Below are positions 38,601 through 44,860 of a DNA stretch of 64,000 bases, one piece after another (the first letter of the stretch is position 1; each line of letters starts with the position of its first letter). The DNA lies in the NCBI GenBank assembly GCA_900708905.1, contig CAADRB010000084.1:124001-188000 (forward strand). The letters are read 5' to 3'. Both the position numbers and the translations under genes were made by a program. Source of the DNA: Hymenolepis diminuta (lineage: Eukaryota; Platyhelminthes; Cestoda; Cyclophyllidea; Hymenolepididae). Below the pieces are notes generated by a model. It did no database searches and had not been told where the DNA came from. It worked only from the letters and a program-made list of their open reading frames with translations.

Positions 38601-40756
38601 GACATGTAAAGATCTTGCAAAACACGAATCAACAATGTCTCTGGGCATCAATAAACAGAGAGTTCAAATTATTACAGTACAGGTATGATATTAATTTCAA
38701 ATGTCAAATTATCAGTAGTTATTAATAGCGAATGCATTTGTAACGCACATAAAATGATATGATCATTCACAATATTATTTTAATGGTTTAAATGGCATTT
38801 AAAATCTGTTTGTTTTTTTTAGATAAAAGACCCCGAAGCACAAACAACTACATGGAAAATTACGATTGCTTTCCAATGAAGATATCAATTTAAGATAGAA
38901 AATTGTAAAAGAATTTAAATGTGTTAAATTCGAATTCCTTGAATCAAAAATATTAATTAAATAACGTGGGATGAAGCACTTAACATTCTTCTATTTTTGG
39001 GACAGTAAGATAAATTTTAGAAACAAACAGTATAAGTTCACTACTCATTTAATACAAATGATAATCAAGGACTTTTAGAAGGTAAAGAAATTAAATAAAT
39101 GTTGAGAAAGATACCGGAAATAACAATTTTAGGCAAGAAATGGTTTAAATTAACAAATAACCGCACTAAATAATGGTTTTCCAATTGAATTTTTATTTAA
39201 AAATTGTTCCTGAGAATTAGAAGATAATCAGTAGCAAAACTGTTTTCACATCTATAAGGTGTAAAACGTTTTGGAGCATGTATTTTTAAATAATCGGAGG
39301 CAGTGGGTGGTCGATCAGACGTTTCGAATCCAATAAACGCAATTAGAAAACTCAGTTCCAACTTTGTTATGAGAGTGCTTATCCATAAAGCAGTTTAGCT
39401 CAAGCACAAATAGAGTAAAAATTAGACTTAGTCATCCCATTTCAGTTTTTTTAAACTTCGCTTATAAGCTTTTCCCTTAATCTTATTGACGAATTCAGCT
39501 TATAAACAAAACTTCTTTCGAACGTTTGTTTACTTTTCCTAGTGGAATAAGTATTTTTAACCCAGCGTTTGCCTACTGCGATTCTCTAGACATCACAAAA
39601 GGTCAAATTAGTAAGTACACTAATGAGGTCGTTCTTATGAACAAAAAATTCCTTCAGAATGCACAGGAACAGAGATTTGATCTATTATTAATTCATAAGG
39701 TAAGTTAGAAAACGAAATTTGGTTTAAAGCCTACAAATAGAACAACTTATTCTGCGGGGAATTTTTCACTTTTACGTTCCTATTTAGGTCGTTTCCATGG
39801 CTTCTACACAAAAGTTGATCATTTTGTAATTTAATCCTGGACGTAATGTGAATGTAAAACGCAAAACGTAATAAACACCACATTAAAGTTTTGGACGATT
39901 TTTTTGTAGGAATTTATTCAGTTTCTTTAACTTGCCATGTGAATCAATGGTGAAGGGCACCATAGCCCCGGAGACCAGTGAGTAGCCACATTGACGAGTT
40001 TTGTCTTCGACTGAAGGGGAAGATGACTCATGCATGACAGTGACCTTGCCACAAATTGATCCGGCACTGCTATACATCGGAATGGGGAAATTGTAAATAG
40101 CATCGGTGAACCGAAGCTCCTCCTCGGCCCGAATGTTGATGTTCACCAAAACACTAAAAGTTAGCAAAAAGTGTTTAAATAAAAATGAGTAAGAACTAAT
40201 AAAATCATCTATAAAAGCCTAGAACAGGTTCAAATTGTAAAAAATAATATCTCAATTCATAATAAATTTTGAAATAATATTGCTCTTGAAAAGATATTTA
40301 AATGTAAAATAATTTGTAAATTATATTAGTTTACCTTTGAGAGTGATTTGGTGGAGAATCACAGTCATAAGCTTCAATTTGGAAGGTGTACATTCGATTA
40401 TAAGTAAAATCCACGGGAGCATCATTGCGAACTCGGACCTCTCCAGTACCAAGATTTGCATCCTTTAGATAAACCTCGAACGGAAATTGGTAATCATCAT
40501 TGACAATGGGACGAAATCCACAGATTTTATTTGAACGACTAATTTCAGGATTTGTGAATGCCCTCAGACGCGGTGAGAACTTCACGAAGGACTCGTGTTT
40601 GAAAAGTTGTCCAACATACGCATTATTTGAGTTCTTTGGCAAGTCGAATTCGACGGCGGGGCCAAATCCGTAAGCTAAAGATCATTAAAGTAAATGTGGA
40701 CACCTACTTTGACGAAGAAAAATGCAAAATAATGCCGTAACAGCTATCACATTCAT
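2197..40756 (-). CDS. CLSTN: Calsyntenin (complete gene, 14 coding exons)
   Basis: Type I membrane protein of the calsyntenin (alcadein) family, known in animals as a neuronal and synaptic adhesion and kinesin-cargo protein. Coding exons in order: 40708-40756, 40335-40674, 39936-40153, 34698-34853, 32643-32873, 25834-26154, 20717-21068, 19576-19741, 14618-14805, 11829-12124, 8142-8503, 6829-7048, 4892-5106, 2197-2601. They sum to 3519 nt, 1172 aa plus stop, and every junction keeps phase; human CLSTN1 is about 980 aa. Order of parts: signal peptide (1-18), two cadherin repeats (about 30-250), Cys-containing linker, LamG-like region (about 375-610), calsyntenin-specific region, acidic stem, TM helix (about 972-994), acidic tail. 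Identity rests on calsyntenin-like segments such as ETILCS, WHHYS, TVGTC and RKFQLICS in the family order. Three introns appear to be GC-AG, and the acceptor of the TM exon is ambiguous. The assignment is firm; the exact edges of exons 3, 6, 11 and 13 are inferred. Confidence 0.92.
2602..4891 (-). other. Calsyntenin intron 13
   Basis: 2290 bp GT-AG intron with donor GAG|GTAAGA. I see no nested gene, RNA gene or recognisable mobile element. Confidence 0.7.
4892..5106 (-). CDS. CLSTN: Calsyntenin exon 13: transmembrane helix
   Basis: Residues about 967-1038. A hydrophobic run beginning FGLAVGFGVACF and ending AFFI is followed by a basic stop-transfer segment (SKSNGFRRGN), giving a single TM helix. 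The segment RLQFRPEARLNVIENPIE aligns with the vertebrate juxtamembrane region that carries the first WDDS motif, but the Trp is Phe here. The upper edge is inferred: the strong TTTTAG acceptor at 5117 is out of phase with exon 12, and an AG 10 nt further in restores the frame. Confidence 0.8.
5107..6828 (-). other. Calsyntenin intron 12
   Basis: About 1.7 kb with donor A|GTAAGT. The 3' end has two AGs 10 nt apart. A micro-exon of 3n+2 nt hidden here is an alternative solution to the phase problem. Nothing else is recognisable. Confidence 0.6.
6829..7048 (-). CDS. CLSTN: Calsyntenin exon 12: acidic extracellular stem
   Basis: Residues about 894-967, starting in phase 0 after CCCCTCTAG. It contains a run of Asp/Glu/Tyr (EFVDDDEYDDEDEYDDDPM) just outside the membrane, between the LamG-like ectodomain and the TM helix. 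Ser-rich sequence flanks it. The length and place fit the family's variable stem, but the acidic run is notable. Confidence 0.85.
7049..8141 (-). other. Calsyntenin intron 11 (probable GC-AG)
   Basis: 1093 bp. The best in-frame donor is CAG|GCAACC. An in-frame but poor GT alternative is ACT|GTTCAG two codons earlier. No other feature seen. Confidence 0.55.
8142..8503 (-). CDS. CLSTN: Calsyntenin exon 11
   Basis: Residues about 773-893. It carries one of the most conserved calsyntenin stretches: a Leu-Asp-x-Cys start (VLDQCLV), a Tyr-rich middle and LLLKRKFQLICS, matching the vertebrate RKFKLICSELNGRY block, then DPFTVQ continuing into exon 12 as the vertebrate FKVEVNVI does. The acceptor is TTTCAG. 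Confidence 0.9.
8504..11828 (-). other. Calsyntenin intron 10
   Basis: 3325 bp GT-AG intron. No gene or clear element. Short segments around 6480 and 11570 on the plus strand resemble each other (both contain ATACTGCAA and an A-rich tail), hinting at a small dispersed repeat. Confidence 0.5.
11829..12124 (-). CDS. CLSTN: Calsyntenin exon 10
   Basis: Residues about 674-773. It starts with the codon split that gives Arg-Cys after IVTAVR, equivalent to the vertebrate STIKC. A Pro/Ser-rich variable stretch (PPVATPPKPQPKSS) follows, then IIFPGLEFTFTNVP, the counterpart of the vertebrate LFPELRIIST. Donor T|GTAAGT. Confidence 0.87.
12125..14617 (-). other. Calsyntenin intron 9
   Basis: 2493 bp GT-AG intron that contains a dispersed repeat copy near its 3' end (about 12270-12600). 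The minus-strand open frame at 13438-13818 is AT-rich and shows no protein character. Confidence 0.6.
12270..12600 (+). repeat. Dispersed repeat family A, copy 1
   Basis: About 330 bp, clearly homologous in the same orientation to about 57485-57830. Shared blocks include CGTAAGTTCA-CCCTCA, GTCAACCAGTC, CATATAAGTGC versus TATATAAGTAC, CTACAAGTCTT and AGTTG-AGCTC-ATAAAG. The conserved TATA-like block suggests a promoter-bearing element such as a solo LTR or a TRIM, but termini and target duplications were not identified. Confidence 0.7.
14618..14805 (-). CDS. CLSTN: Calsyntenin exon 9
   Basis: Residues about 612-674, phase 0 at the start. It encodes VLLNNDKIEIETVTAEEAA followed by MISNIAYV, matching the vertebrate stretch that ends ISYLNSRQFPTPG. 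Donor AG|GTTAGT. Confidence 0.88.
14806..19575 (-). other. Calsyntenin intron 8
   Basis: 4770 bp GT-AG intron. I see only short AT-rich chance frames and no recognisable element. Confidence 0.6.
19576..19741 (-). CDS. CLSTN: Calsyntenin exon 8: end of LamG-like region
   Basis: Residues about 556-611. ITVGTCYD corresponds to the vertebrate VVGACWQ motif, and VSRCLAECGE to the Cys pair of CLxxCKEGLD. Donor CGA|GTAAGC, phase 0. Confidence 0.9.
19742..20716 (-). other. Calsyntenin intron 7
   Basis: 975 bp GT-AG intron, very AT-rich. Nothing else seen. Confidence 0.7.
20717..21068 (-). CDS. CLSTN: Calsyntenin exon 7: LamG-like core
   Basis: Residues about 439-556. It contains SLKGCRVMVQM, aligned with the vertebrate VHGCRLIFLF, and AWHHYSISVTFEPDS, aligned with EWHHYVLNVEFPS, followed by MVDGEMVGTLE. 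The acceptor TTTCAG gives exactly the vertebrate spacing from the CS pair of exon 6 to GC. Donor TT|GTGAGT. Confidence 0.92.
21069..25833 (-). other. Calsyntenin intron 6 (GC-AG)
   Basis: 4765 bp with donor ACTG|GCAAGT and acceptor TTTCAG. It contains one copy of a weak repeat pair at about 22321-22520. No gene recognised. Confidence 0.65.
22321..22520 (+). repeat. Possible dispersed repeat family C, copy 1
   Basis: The plus strand resembles about 49119-49330 at the DNA level and in the shared open frame: Tyr-x-Ser/Thr-Pro, SYL, a Cys, LT-x-E-x-R and NR-Ser/Thr-A recur with the same spacing. Divergence is high and the frames have no known domain. It is a repeat remnant, possibly once coding. 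Confidence 0.4.
25834..26154 (-). CDS. CLSTN: Calsyntenin exon 6: start of LamG-like region
   Basis: Residues about 332-439. STLVDLLPDP corresponds to the vertebrate AELLPSPSG, and RDFTLSFWLQREPKGNEEH with ETILCSQEDT to FTISVWMRHGP..KKETILCSSDKT. The exon end is placed at a GC donor because only that gives phase 1 and the vertebrate spacing into exon 7. Confidence 0.9.
27150..28300 (-). pseudogene. Retroelement gag relic with zinc knuckle
   Basis: A broken open frame carries CSLCN, FCPY and CSKRGHKETMCQ (codons at about 27355-27465), the spacing of a retrotransposon gag zinc knuckle. The downstream part continues in another frame (to about 27150), so a frameshift lies near 27360. Upstream, about 28050-28290, an Asn/Glu-rich N-terminal-like stretch beginning MSLNIDEFEAILEENRN is interrupted by stops. 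No LTRs, protease or reverse transcriptase are seen alongside. It is inactive and most likely from an LTR-type element; the family cannot be named safely. Confidence 0.6.
31617..31637. repeat. Perfect short hairpin
   Basis: TAAGGTCAC-TTT-GTGACCTTA: 9 bp perfect arms around a 3 nt loop. It also reads as two AGGTCA half-sites facing each other with a 5 nt spacer, the half-site recognised by many nuclear receptors. It sits in calsyntenin intron 5. Confidence 0.6.
32643..32873 (-). CDS. CLSTN: Calsyntenin exon 5: linker before LamG
   Basis: Residues about 255-332. Poorly conserved except for the end, KSLHEQRKLC, which matches the vertebrate EKSLHRLCGAA, and Cys residues in MCGMACDS. Acceptor TTTTCAG, donor G|GTGAGT; both phases fit exons 4 and 6. 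Confidence 0.88.
32874..34697 (-). other. Calsyntenin intron 4
   Basis: 1824 bp GT-AG intron. It contains a CA/TA microsatellite at 33297-33322 and nothing else recognisable. Confidence 0.65.
33297..33322. repeat. (CA)n/(TA)n microsatellite
   Basis: An alternating ACAC run passes into an ATAT run. Simple repeat, likely polymorphic. Confidence 0.85.
34698..34853 (-). CDS. CLSTN: Calsyntenin exon 4: end of cadherin repeat 2
   Basis: Residues about 203-255. GVIRTREFL, SYMFPVQYNDCG, AIVNIRV and NCQPKWNG follow the vertebrate order GYIKNTEKL..YKLTVTAYDCG..VLVKISI..CTPGWQG. Acceptor TTTTTTTAG, donor G|GTAAGT. Confidence 0.92.
35650..36350 (+). pseudogene. Non-LTR retrotransposon reverse-transcriptase relic
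   Basis: The open frame ending at 35921 contains HLYYADDLYLITNS with the catalytic YADD at 35775-35786, followed by a typical helix (GNAEKLLRRC). After a stop, KLRAVQNAARRTKLGLYSRR (about 36080-36140) resembles the C-terminal segment after the RT of LINE elements. It is 5'-truncated and has several stops, with no endonuclease. It lies antisense in a calsyntenin intron; the clade is uncertain. Confidence 0.6.
37163..37600 (+). repeat. Dispersed repeat family B, copy 1
   Basis: About 440 bp homologous in the same orientation to about 59215-59660. Both copies share a block with CACGAAGC, GAT-TC-TTAT-TC-ATG, ATCTG-CAT-TCTA, then GTGACTCATATAA, a pyrimidine-rich stretch, and TCAACTCTT-TGTTC-CTTT. 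TGACTCA (37366-37372), an AP-1 type site, abuts a TATAA. It may be an LTR or a mobile promoter-bearing element; no ends were determined. Confidence 0.65.
39936..40153 (-). CDS. CLSTN: Calsyntenin exon 3: start of cadherin repeat 2
   Basis: Residues about 130-203. VLVNINIRAEEELRF corresponds to the vertebrate VHIQVNDVNEYAPVF, although the DVNE/AP calcium motif is poorly kept. CGYSLVSGAMVPFTIDSHG aligns with ICSYEIITPDVPFTVDKDG. The exon end uses a GC donor; the only in-phase GT alternative (C|GTCCAA) would insert 14 lysine-rich residues into a conserved strand. Confidence 0.88.
40154..40334 (-). other. Calsyntenin intron 2
   Basis: 181 bp GT-AG intron, donor AAAG|GTAAAC, acceptor ACTTTTAG. 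Confidence 0.85.
40335..40674 (-). CDS. CLSTN: Calsyntenin exon 2: cadherin repeat 1
   Basis: Residues about 17-130. AYVGQLFKHESFVKFSP parallels the vertebrate YHGIVTENDNTVLLDPP. KICGFRPI, FPFEVYLKDANLGTGEVRV and YTFQIEAYDCDSPPN parallel EICGFKIH, VPFDAVVVDKSTGEGVIRS and YSFTIQAYDCGKGPD. This exon gives the clearest family identification. Confidence 0.95.
40675..40707 (-). other. Calsyntenin intron 1 (33 bp)
   Basis: Donor A|GTAGGT, acceptor ATCTTTAG. 33 bp is at the low end of spliceable introns and typical of flatworms. Retention would put a TAA in frame. Confidence 0.8.
40708..40756 (-). CDS. CLSTN: Calsyntenin exon 1: start codon and signal peptide
   Basis: Sixteen codons plus 1 nt, too short to stand out as an open frame. 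MNVIAVTALFCIFLRQ is a compact signal peptide that continues with TYGFG from exon 2. ATG 40754-40756 is the first ATG after an in-frame upstream TGA. Splicing phase (1) fits exon 2. Confidence 0.82.
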
Positions 40757-43700
40757 CTCGAATTGCGGAACAGGAATCCGTAACGGAAATTGTGCAATGC
40801 GTCAACGACCTTAAATGATGATATAAATATCGTTGGTATATTAAAACAAATATAAATATAAATTTTGTGCAAAAGTACAGCATATAAATATGTAAAATCC
40901 ATAAAATATAACCTTTAAATATATGTTTACATTTCGATATGTTTAAGGAAAGTGTTTATGTACTTTTGGATCTATTTTTCACAAGATTATTACAAATACC
41001 GTTTAATGACATTTTTTGCAAGTGAATGCATAGCATTTTACTTCAATATTTTTCATCTAAGCACGAAACTGGATAGTGGAAAATGAACATTATTTTACAT
41101 ATTAATAATTTTTTCACTATTAGGTCAACTATTATTGATCGGTAACACTGCGTTAAAAATTTCAGTTTTGAAATTACGCTTTTTATTTAACATTAATTGT
41201 AGGAAAATAATGTGAACTACTCCTGTCTTAATCTAAATGTAAAGGGTTTATTTCTATTGAAAATTTTATTAATATGCAATAGTCTGCTTTTAAATAAAAT
41301 TTGCTGTCGTAGTTATATTACGTTATAGCTTTGTCAAAATTTGCATTTCCATTTATATTTTATTTCTTATGATTTTGACTATAACTTGCTGCCTGGGTTG
41401 GTTTGAGCAATTCTTTTTACTCTTGGAAAAGATCTGGATTTCATACATTTGACAATATTGACAAATAGGGGTTTTATAAAAGAAAATAGAAAAGGTAAAT
41501 CTGATCACTTAAGAGTTCCTATTATCAGGATATACTGGATTTTTAATTAATACTGTTAGTTTCATTAATTTAAGCTGTGCGAGGAAACATGATTTCATTT
41601 CGTCTTTTAAGCACATGATTCAGATGTTAACTAAAATAAAGAAATCCGAAACGTAGAATGACATCGTCAAGGCAATTTTGTGAGGTGTATTTATTTTGGT
41701 TAAAATACAGACCTACGGTACATTTATATCCTACTCGGACATTAATTTTTGTTTCACCTAATCCTCCACCTCCCTTATATCTGCCCTATTTCATTTTTCC
41801 ATGTATTAACCCTTATATTGTGTCCCATACGTGTTTAACCCCACTTCCCCAGTCAGATAGATACGGCACATTTTGTTGTTATTGTTGAGTTCACTTTTGA
41901 TAAAATCTGGCCTCAGGCCGTTCAGGTGTGATCTAGGTAGCTTCCATAAAGACCTATTAACTTGGCAAAATTAGGACATAATGCCAATACTGTAAGATTT
42001 GTGGCAATGGGTTTAGAACTTCGATTCAGACATTTGTATCATTTTCTTTCTCATCCTACCGATTATCTTAGTGCATTAGGCTTTCTGATCATAAAATGTT
42101 TGGCTTGGTAGAACTCGAAAAATGATTAACTTGGACTTATGTTTACGGATTTCAAGGATGATTTATGGTGAATTCACAGAGTTTTTATTGAAAATTTTTT
42201 AACTTTCTCAATTCGCAAGCCGTTTAAAATGTATTTTGTTTGCTCCATATTCAACATTTCTTTCCTCTAATTTTTACCTCCGCCAATTAAATTTTGCTTT
42301 TAGTATTAAATGAAGCTCTTTGGGTAACACAGTAGTGCTGTATGAAGCCTATACATGAGCTTAAACCATTCCTAAAAGCTTCATGGTGCCCAAAACTCCG
42401 CATATCGGTCTAATCTTATCCTCCTTGAAATTTTTAAATTATATTTTCAAAGATTATTATCTTTGAAATGTAATATTTATGATAATAATTATTTAAATCA
42501 ATCTCGAAATGATATAAATTGGCTTAAAATAGTTTTATAGCGTTTAATTAGATACCATTTGGTGTAATTTGGGTTTGTCATAAGGGTCTTATTTATGTCT
42601 AAGCACTTTTTCAAGTAATTCTCCTTTAGTTGAAATCCTAAATACTTAAATCTAGTCACGTTTGGTCATTGCGCAGTGATGGAATTATGTTTTCAGAACT
42701 CTGGCATATATCACCCCCTGATCCACGTTAAAATTACGAGAATAAATGGTATTGTTGAATTTATTACAATTCACCAAAGTTTTCACCATGGAAAGACACC
42801 AGAATACAGATTCAATATGGAATAAGGAGGAAGTTAAATCGAGTCTTATGTAACTGGAATTTTGATTATTTTTTCAGGAGGGATATAGTTCACTGTACAA
42901 TTTTCTAGTAGTTCAAAGGAAAATTTCATGTTATAACCACTAGTTACCTAAGTGAGTTCATGTCCGCCATAGTCAGAGCTTATAAAATTATTGTACTAAT
43001 TTGGGTACTTCCGAATTATATCTAACACATTGGGTGGTATTTAAAAACACGCTTATGTAGTGCACAATAAGCAATCTGAAATTGAAAATTTCACCCCCTT
43101 CGGCTTCACCTAAATTTTATTTCGGAAAGTGTCATAACCTTTGCGAGAACTGACCATTATCATTCATTTTCACTATCCGAAGTGAATACTTTAGTTCTAG
43201 TGATCCGTAAAGATCTGAGGGGAGAAGATGGCCTCGTTAATATGAATGCATAATTGCCAAGATATATGGTATTAATGAGCAATCAATTAGTTAGTAACAT
43301 ATTATTGGCAATTCTTCAACCTTACCCATGAAATACAGCGACCGAAAAAAGAATACTATTCACGAAATGTTACAATTTCTGTTTGAGATATCGAGCGAAT
43401 AGAGTCTGATTAATTAGAAAGTAAATGCAAATTATGCATATTTAAAATCACAATGGACTAGTCAGCTATAACTAAATTCAGTCTAAAAAGGCAAGTCTTA
43501 ATAAATTTACTTACATAGATGAAACAAAGGTAAGTCACATTTTCTCTCCAGCATTTCCCTCTATTTCAAATGGATAGTCTTTGGTACTCTGAGTAAGACC
43601 TTTTTCAGTTATATGAATGATACTGATTTAACAGGAAAATCAAAGTAGAAAACGTATCATCATGATTAGATTAAATGCTAAGTTAAAAAAGTGCATACAA

Positions 43701-43884
43701 TCACAATAAGCACATCAGCAATGCTTTGGCTTTTCTAATTATTCGGGATAGGTTGTTCTCCTAAAATTAAAAACGAACTCCATTTTCAAAAATATAGTGG
43801 TACTATGAAACAATATAAAAATGTGTACAAATGCTGCCTTGTCTTTTTGGGAGGGATGAGGGGGGGGGGAATGGGGATTAAACA
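40757..43884. other. Intergenic: calsyntenin 5' region
   Basis: About 3.1 kb between the calsyntenin start and the stop of the next minus-strand gene. It should contain the calsyntenin promoter, but no element can be pinned down. A C-rich stretch near 41760-41860 opens a short plus-strand frame that looks like chance. Confidence 0.5.
43860..43869. repeat. Poly-G run
   Basis: Ten consecutive G on the plus strand within a G-rich context, just downstream of the minus-strand stop at 43885. It is striking in AT-rich DNA and a likely spot for sequencing length error. Confidence 0.9.
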
Positions 43885-44751
43885 TCATTTATCGGCTTTG
43901 TGGTGCAAATTTGTTTGAAATATGTTTCTAGCGAGGCGGATTTTCTTTACTCCATTTACCAGAAATCCAGCCCCTCCGTCTCTTTCATAGGTATGCAAGG
44001 AATTTCTTTCCACATCAAAACGAACCCCCTTTTGGGATATCGCAGAGAAAGACTGACTGAAACATACTGGCACAGGAGTATCCATTCGGCCGCTACTACC
44101 GGGCGCAGTAACTAATCTATTGTCCATTTCTCCTGTTGATCTCCTCAGTATCGATTTGCATGGACTTGTCGGAGAATCAATTGGTTCTTCTTCATCCTCT
44201 GTAGAAGGAACTGGAGTGGTAACAGTAGATCCAAAACTTGAAGTTGGTGGAGAGAAGGAGCTAAACGTTCGGGAAGGTGAAGACCCAATATCATCCTTCT
44301 TTCCTTCTCTTTTGACGCTTAAAGGCGATTGCGGCAGGAAATCATTTATTGTTAATGGAGAAGGAATGGTTTTCATAGGTGGGGCGGACTGAGGAGCGTT
44401 TTCGACAGGTGAGGGTAAAGGAGGTGCATAAGCAGATTTTTTGCTGAAACTGGTGGTCTGATTCTGATTAATTGCTAGATTAGTAGGTCGATTAGGATAT
44501 TTTGGAGGTTTTGGTGGAAAAGAAAGGCTAGAACATCTACCGTTCCTAATGCGGAAGGAAGTAACTGGGGGAGGTTGAAGTGTCACCGGGGTGCAGAGCA
44601 GTGTAGAAGAAAGCATCTGGAGGTCTGGTTTCGTTGGATGAACTTGTCTTCGCCTCTGTTGTTGTAGAGTACTGAAGTTGGGGTTTTTGAGCCGAAATGA
44701 GCGATACGGAGCTGTGCTTGGTAAACGTGGAAATAAGAATTGAGTTGTCAT
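43885..44751 (-). CDS. Pro/Ser-rich protein with SILK and RVxF PP1-docking motifs
   Basis: 288 codons from the first ATG of this frame to TGA. I do not recognise an ortholog. It is mostly disordered: basic/Pro-rich at residues 75-130, an acidic Ser/Thr-Pro segment (TEDEEEPIDSPTSP, 184-197), SILR at 200-203 and KGVRF at 241-245. SILK ([GS]IL[RK]) followed by RVxF ([RK]xVxF) is the known docking pair for protein phosphatase 1, so a PP1-regulatory role is inferred. The 5' end is uncertain: upstream of about 44546 a second frame is also open and reads more like protein, so this may be the last exon of a longer gene. G+C is higher than in the surroundings, which fits coding sequence. Confidence 0.5.
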   Translation of the reverse strand: MTTQFLFPRLPSTAPYRSFRLKNPNFSTLQQQRRRQVHPTKPDLQMLSSTLLCTPVTLQPPPVTSFRIRNGRCSSLSFPPKPPKYPNRPTNLAINQNQTTSFSKKSAYAPPLPSPVENAPQSAPPMKTIPSPLTINDFLPQSPLSVKREGKKDDIGSSPSRTFSSFSPPTSSFGSTVTTPVPSTEDEEEPIDSPTSPCKSILRRSTGEMDNRLVTAPGSSGRMDTPVPVCFSQSFSAISQKGVRFDVERNSLHTYERDGGAGFLVNGVKKIRLARNIFQTNLHHKADK

Positions 44752-44860
44752 CAGTATGAGAGGAACGCCTTGTCAATGGAGTTTTATTGTTTCGAAGTGG
44801 TGATTCTCGGACCTCGATAGCCCTCCACCAACCAATCAAATCCCACTCAAGTGACTCTGT
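44546..44860 (-). CDS. Possible upstream exon in another frame
   Basis: The frame runs from a TGA at about 44875 to a TAG at 44546, with no ATG, and reads SLEWDLIGWWRAIEVRES, then RSSHTDDNS and a Ser/Thr-rich stretch. It overlaps the preceding gene's first 200 nt. A splice ACA|A-gttcat...cccccag|TT of 80 bp would join it in phase to the Pro-rich frame, but the donor is weak. It could be an internal exon of the same gene or a chance frame in GC-richer DNA. Confidence 0.3.
   Translation of the reverse strand, partial: TESLEWDLIGWWRAIEVRESPLRNNKTPLTRRSSHTDDNSILISTFTKHSSVSLISAQKPQLQYSTTTEAKTSSSNETRPPDAFFYTALHPGDTSTSPSYFLPH

Larger units (their letters stand above)
34854..39935 (-). other. Calsyntenin intron 3 (GC-AG)
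   Basis: 5082 bp with donor ATG|GCAAGT. It carries the reverse-transcriptase relic at about 35650-36350 and repeat family B copy 1 at about 37163-37600, both on the plus strand and therefore antisense to calsyntenin. The remainder shows nothing. Confidence 0.65.

Noticed and set aside
44120..44392. Plus-strand 90-codon frame
   Set aside because: It is the antisense of the Pro/Ser-rich minus-strand gene; Glu/Gly/Ser content mirrors the opposite strand and it has no domain.
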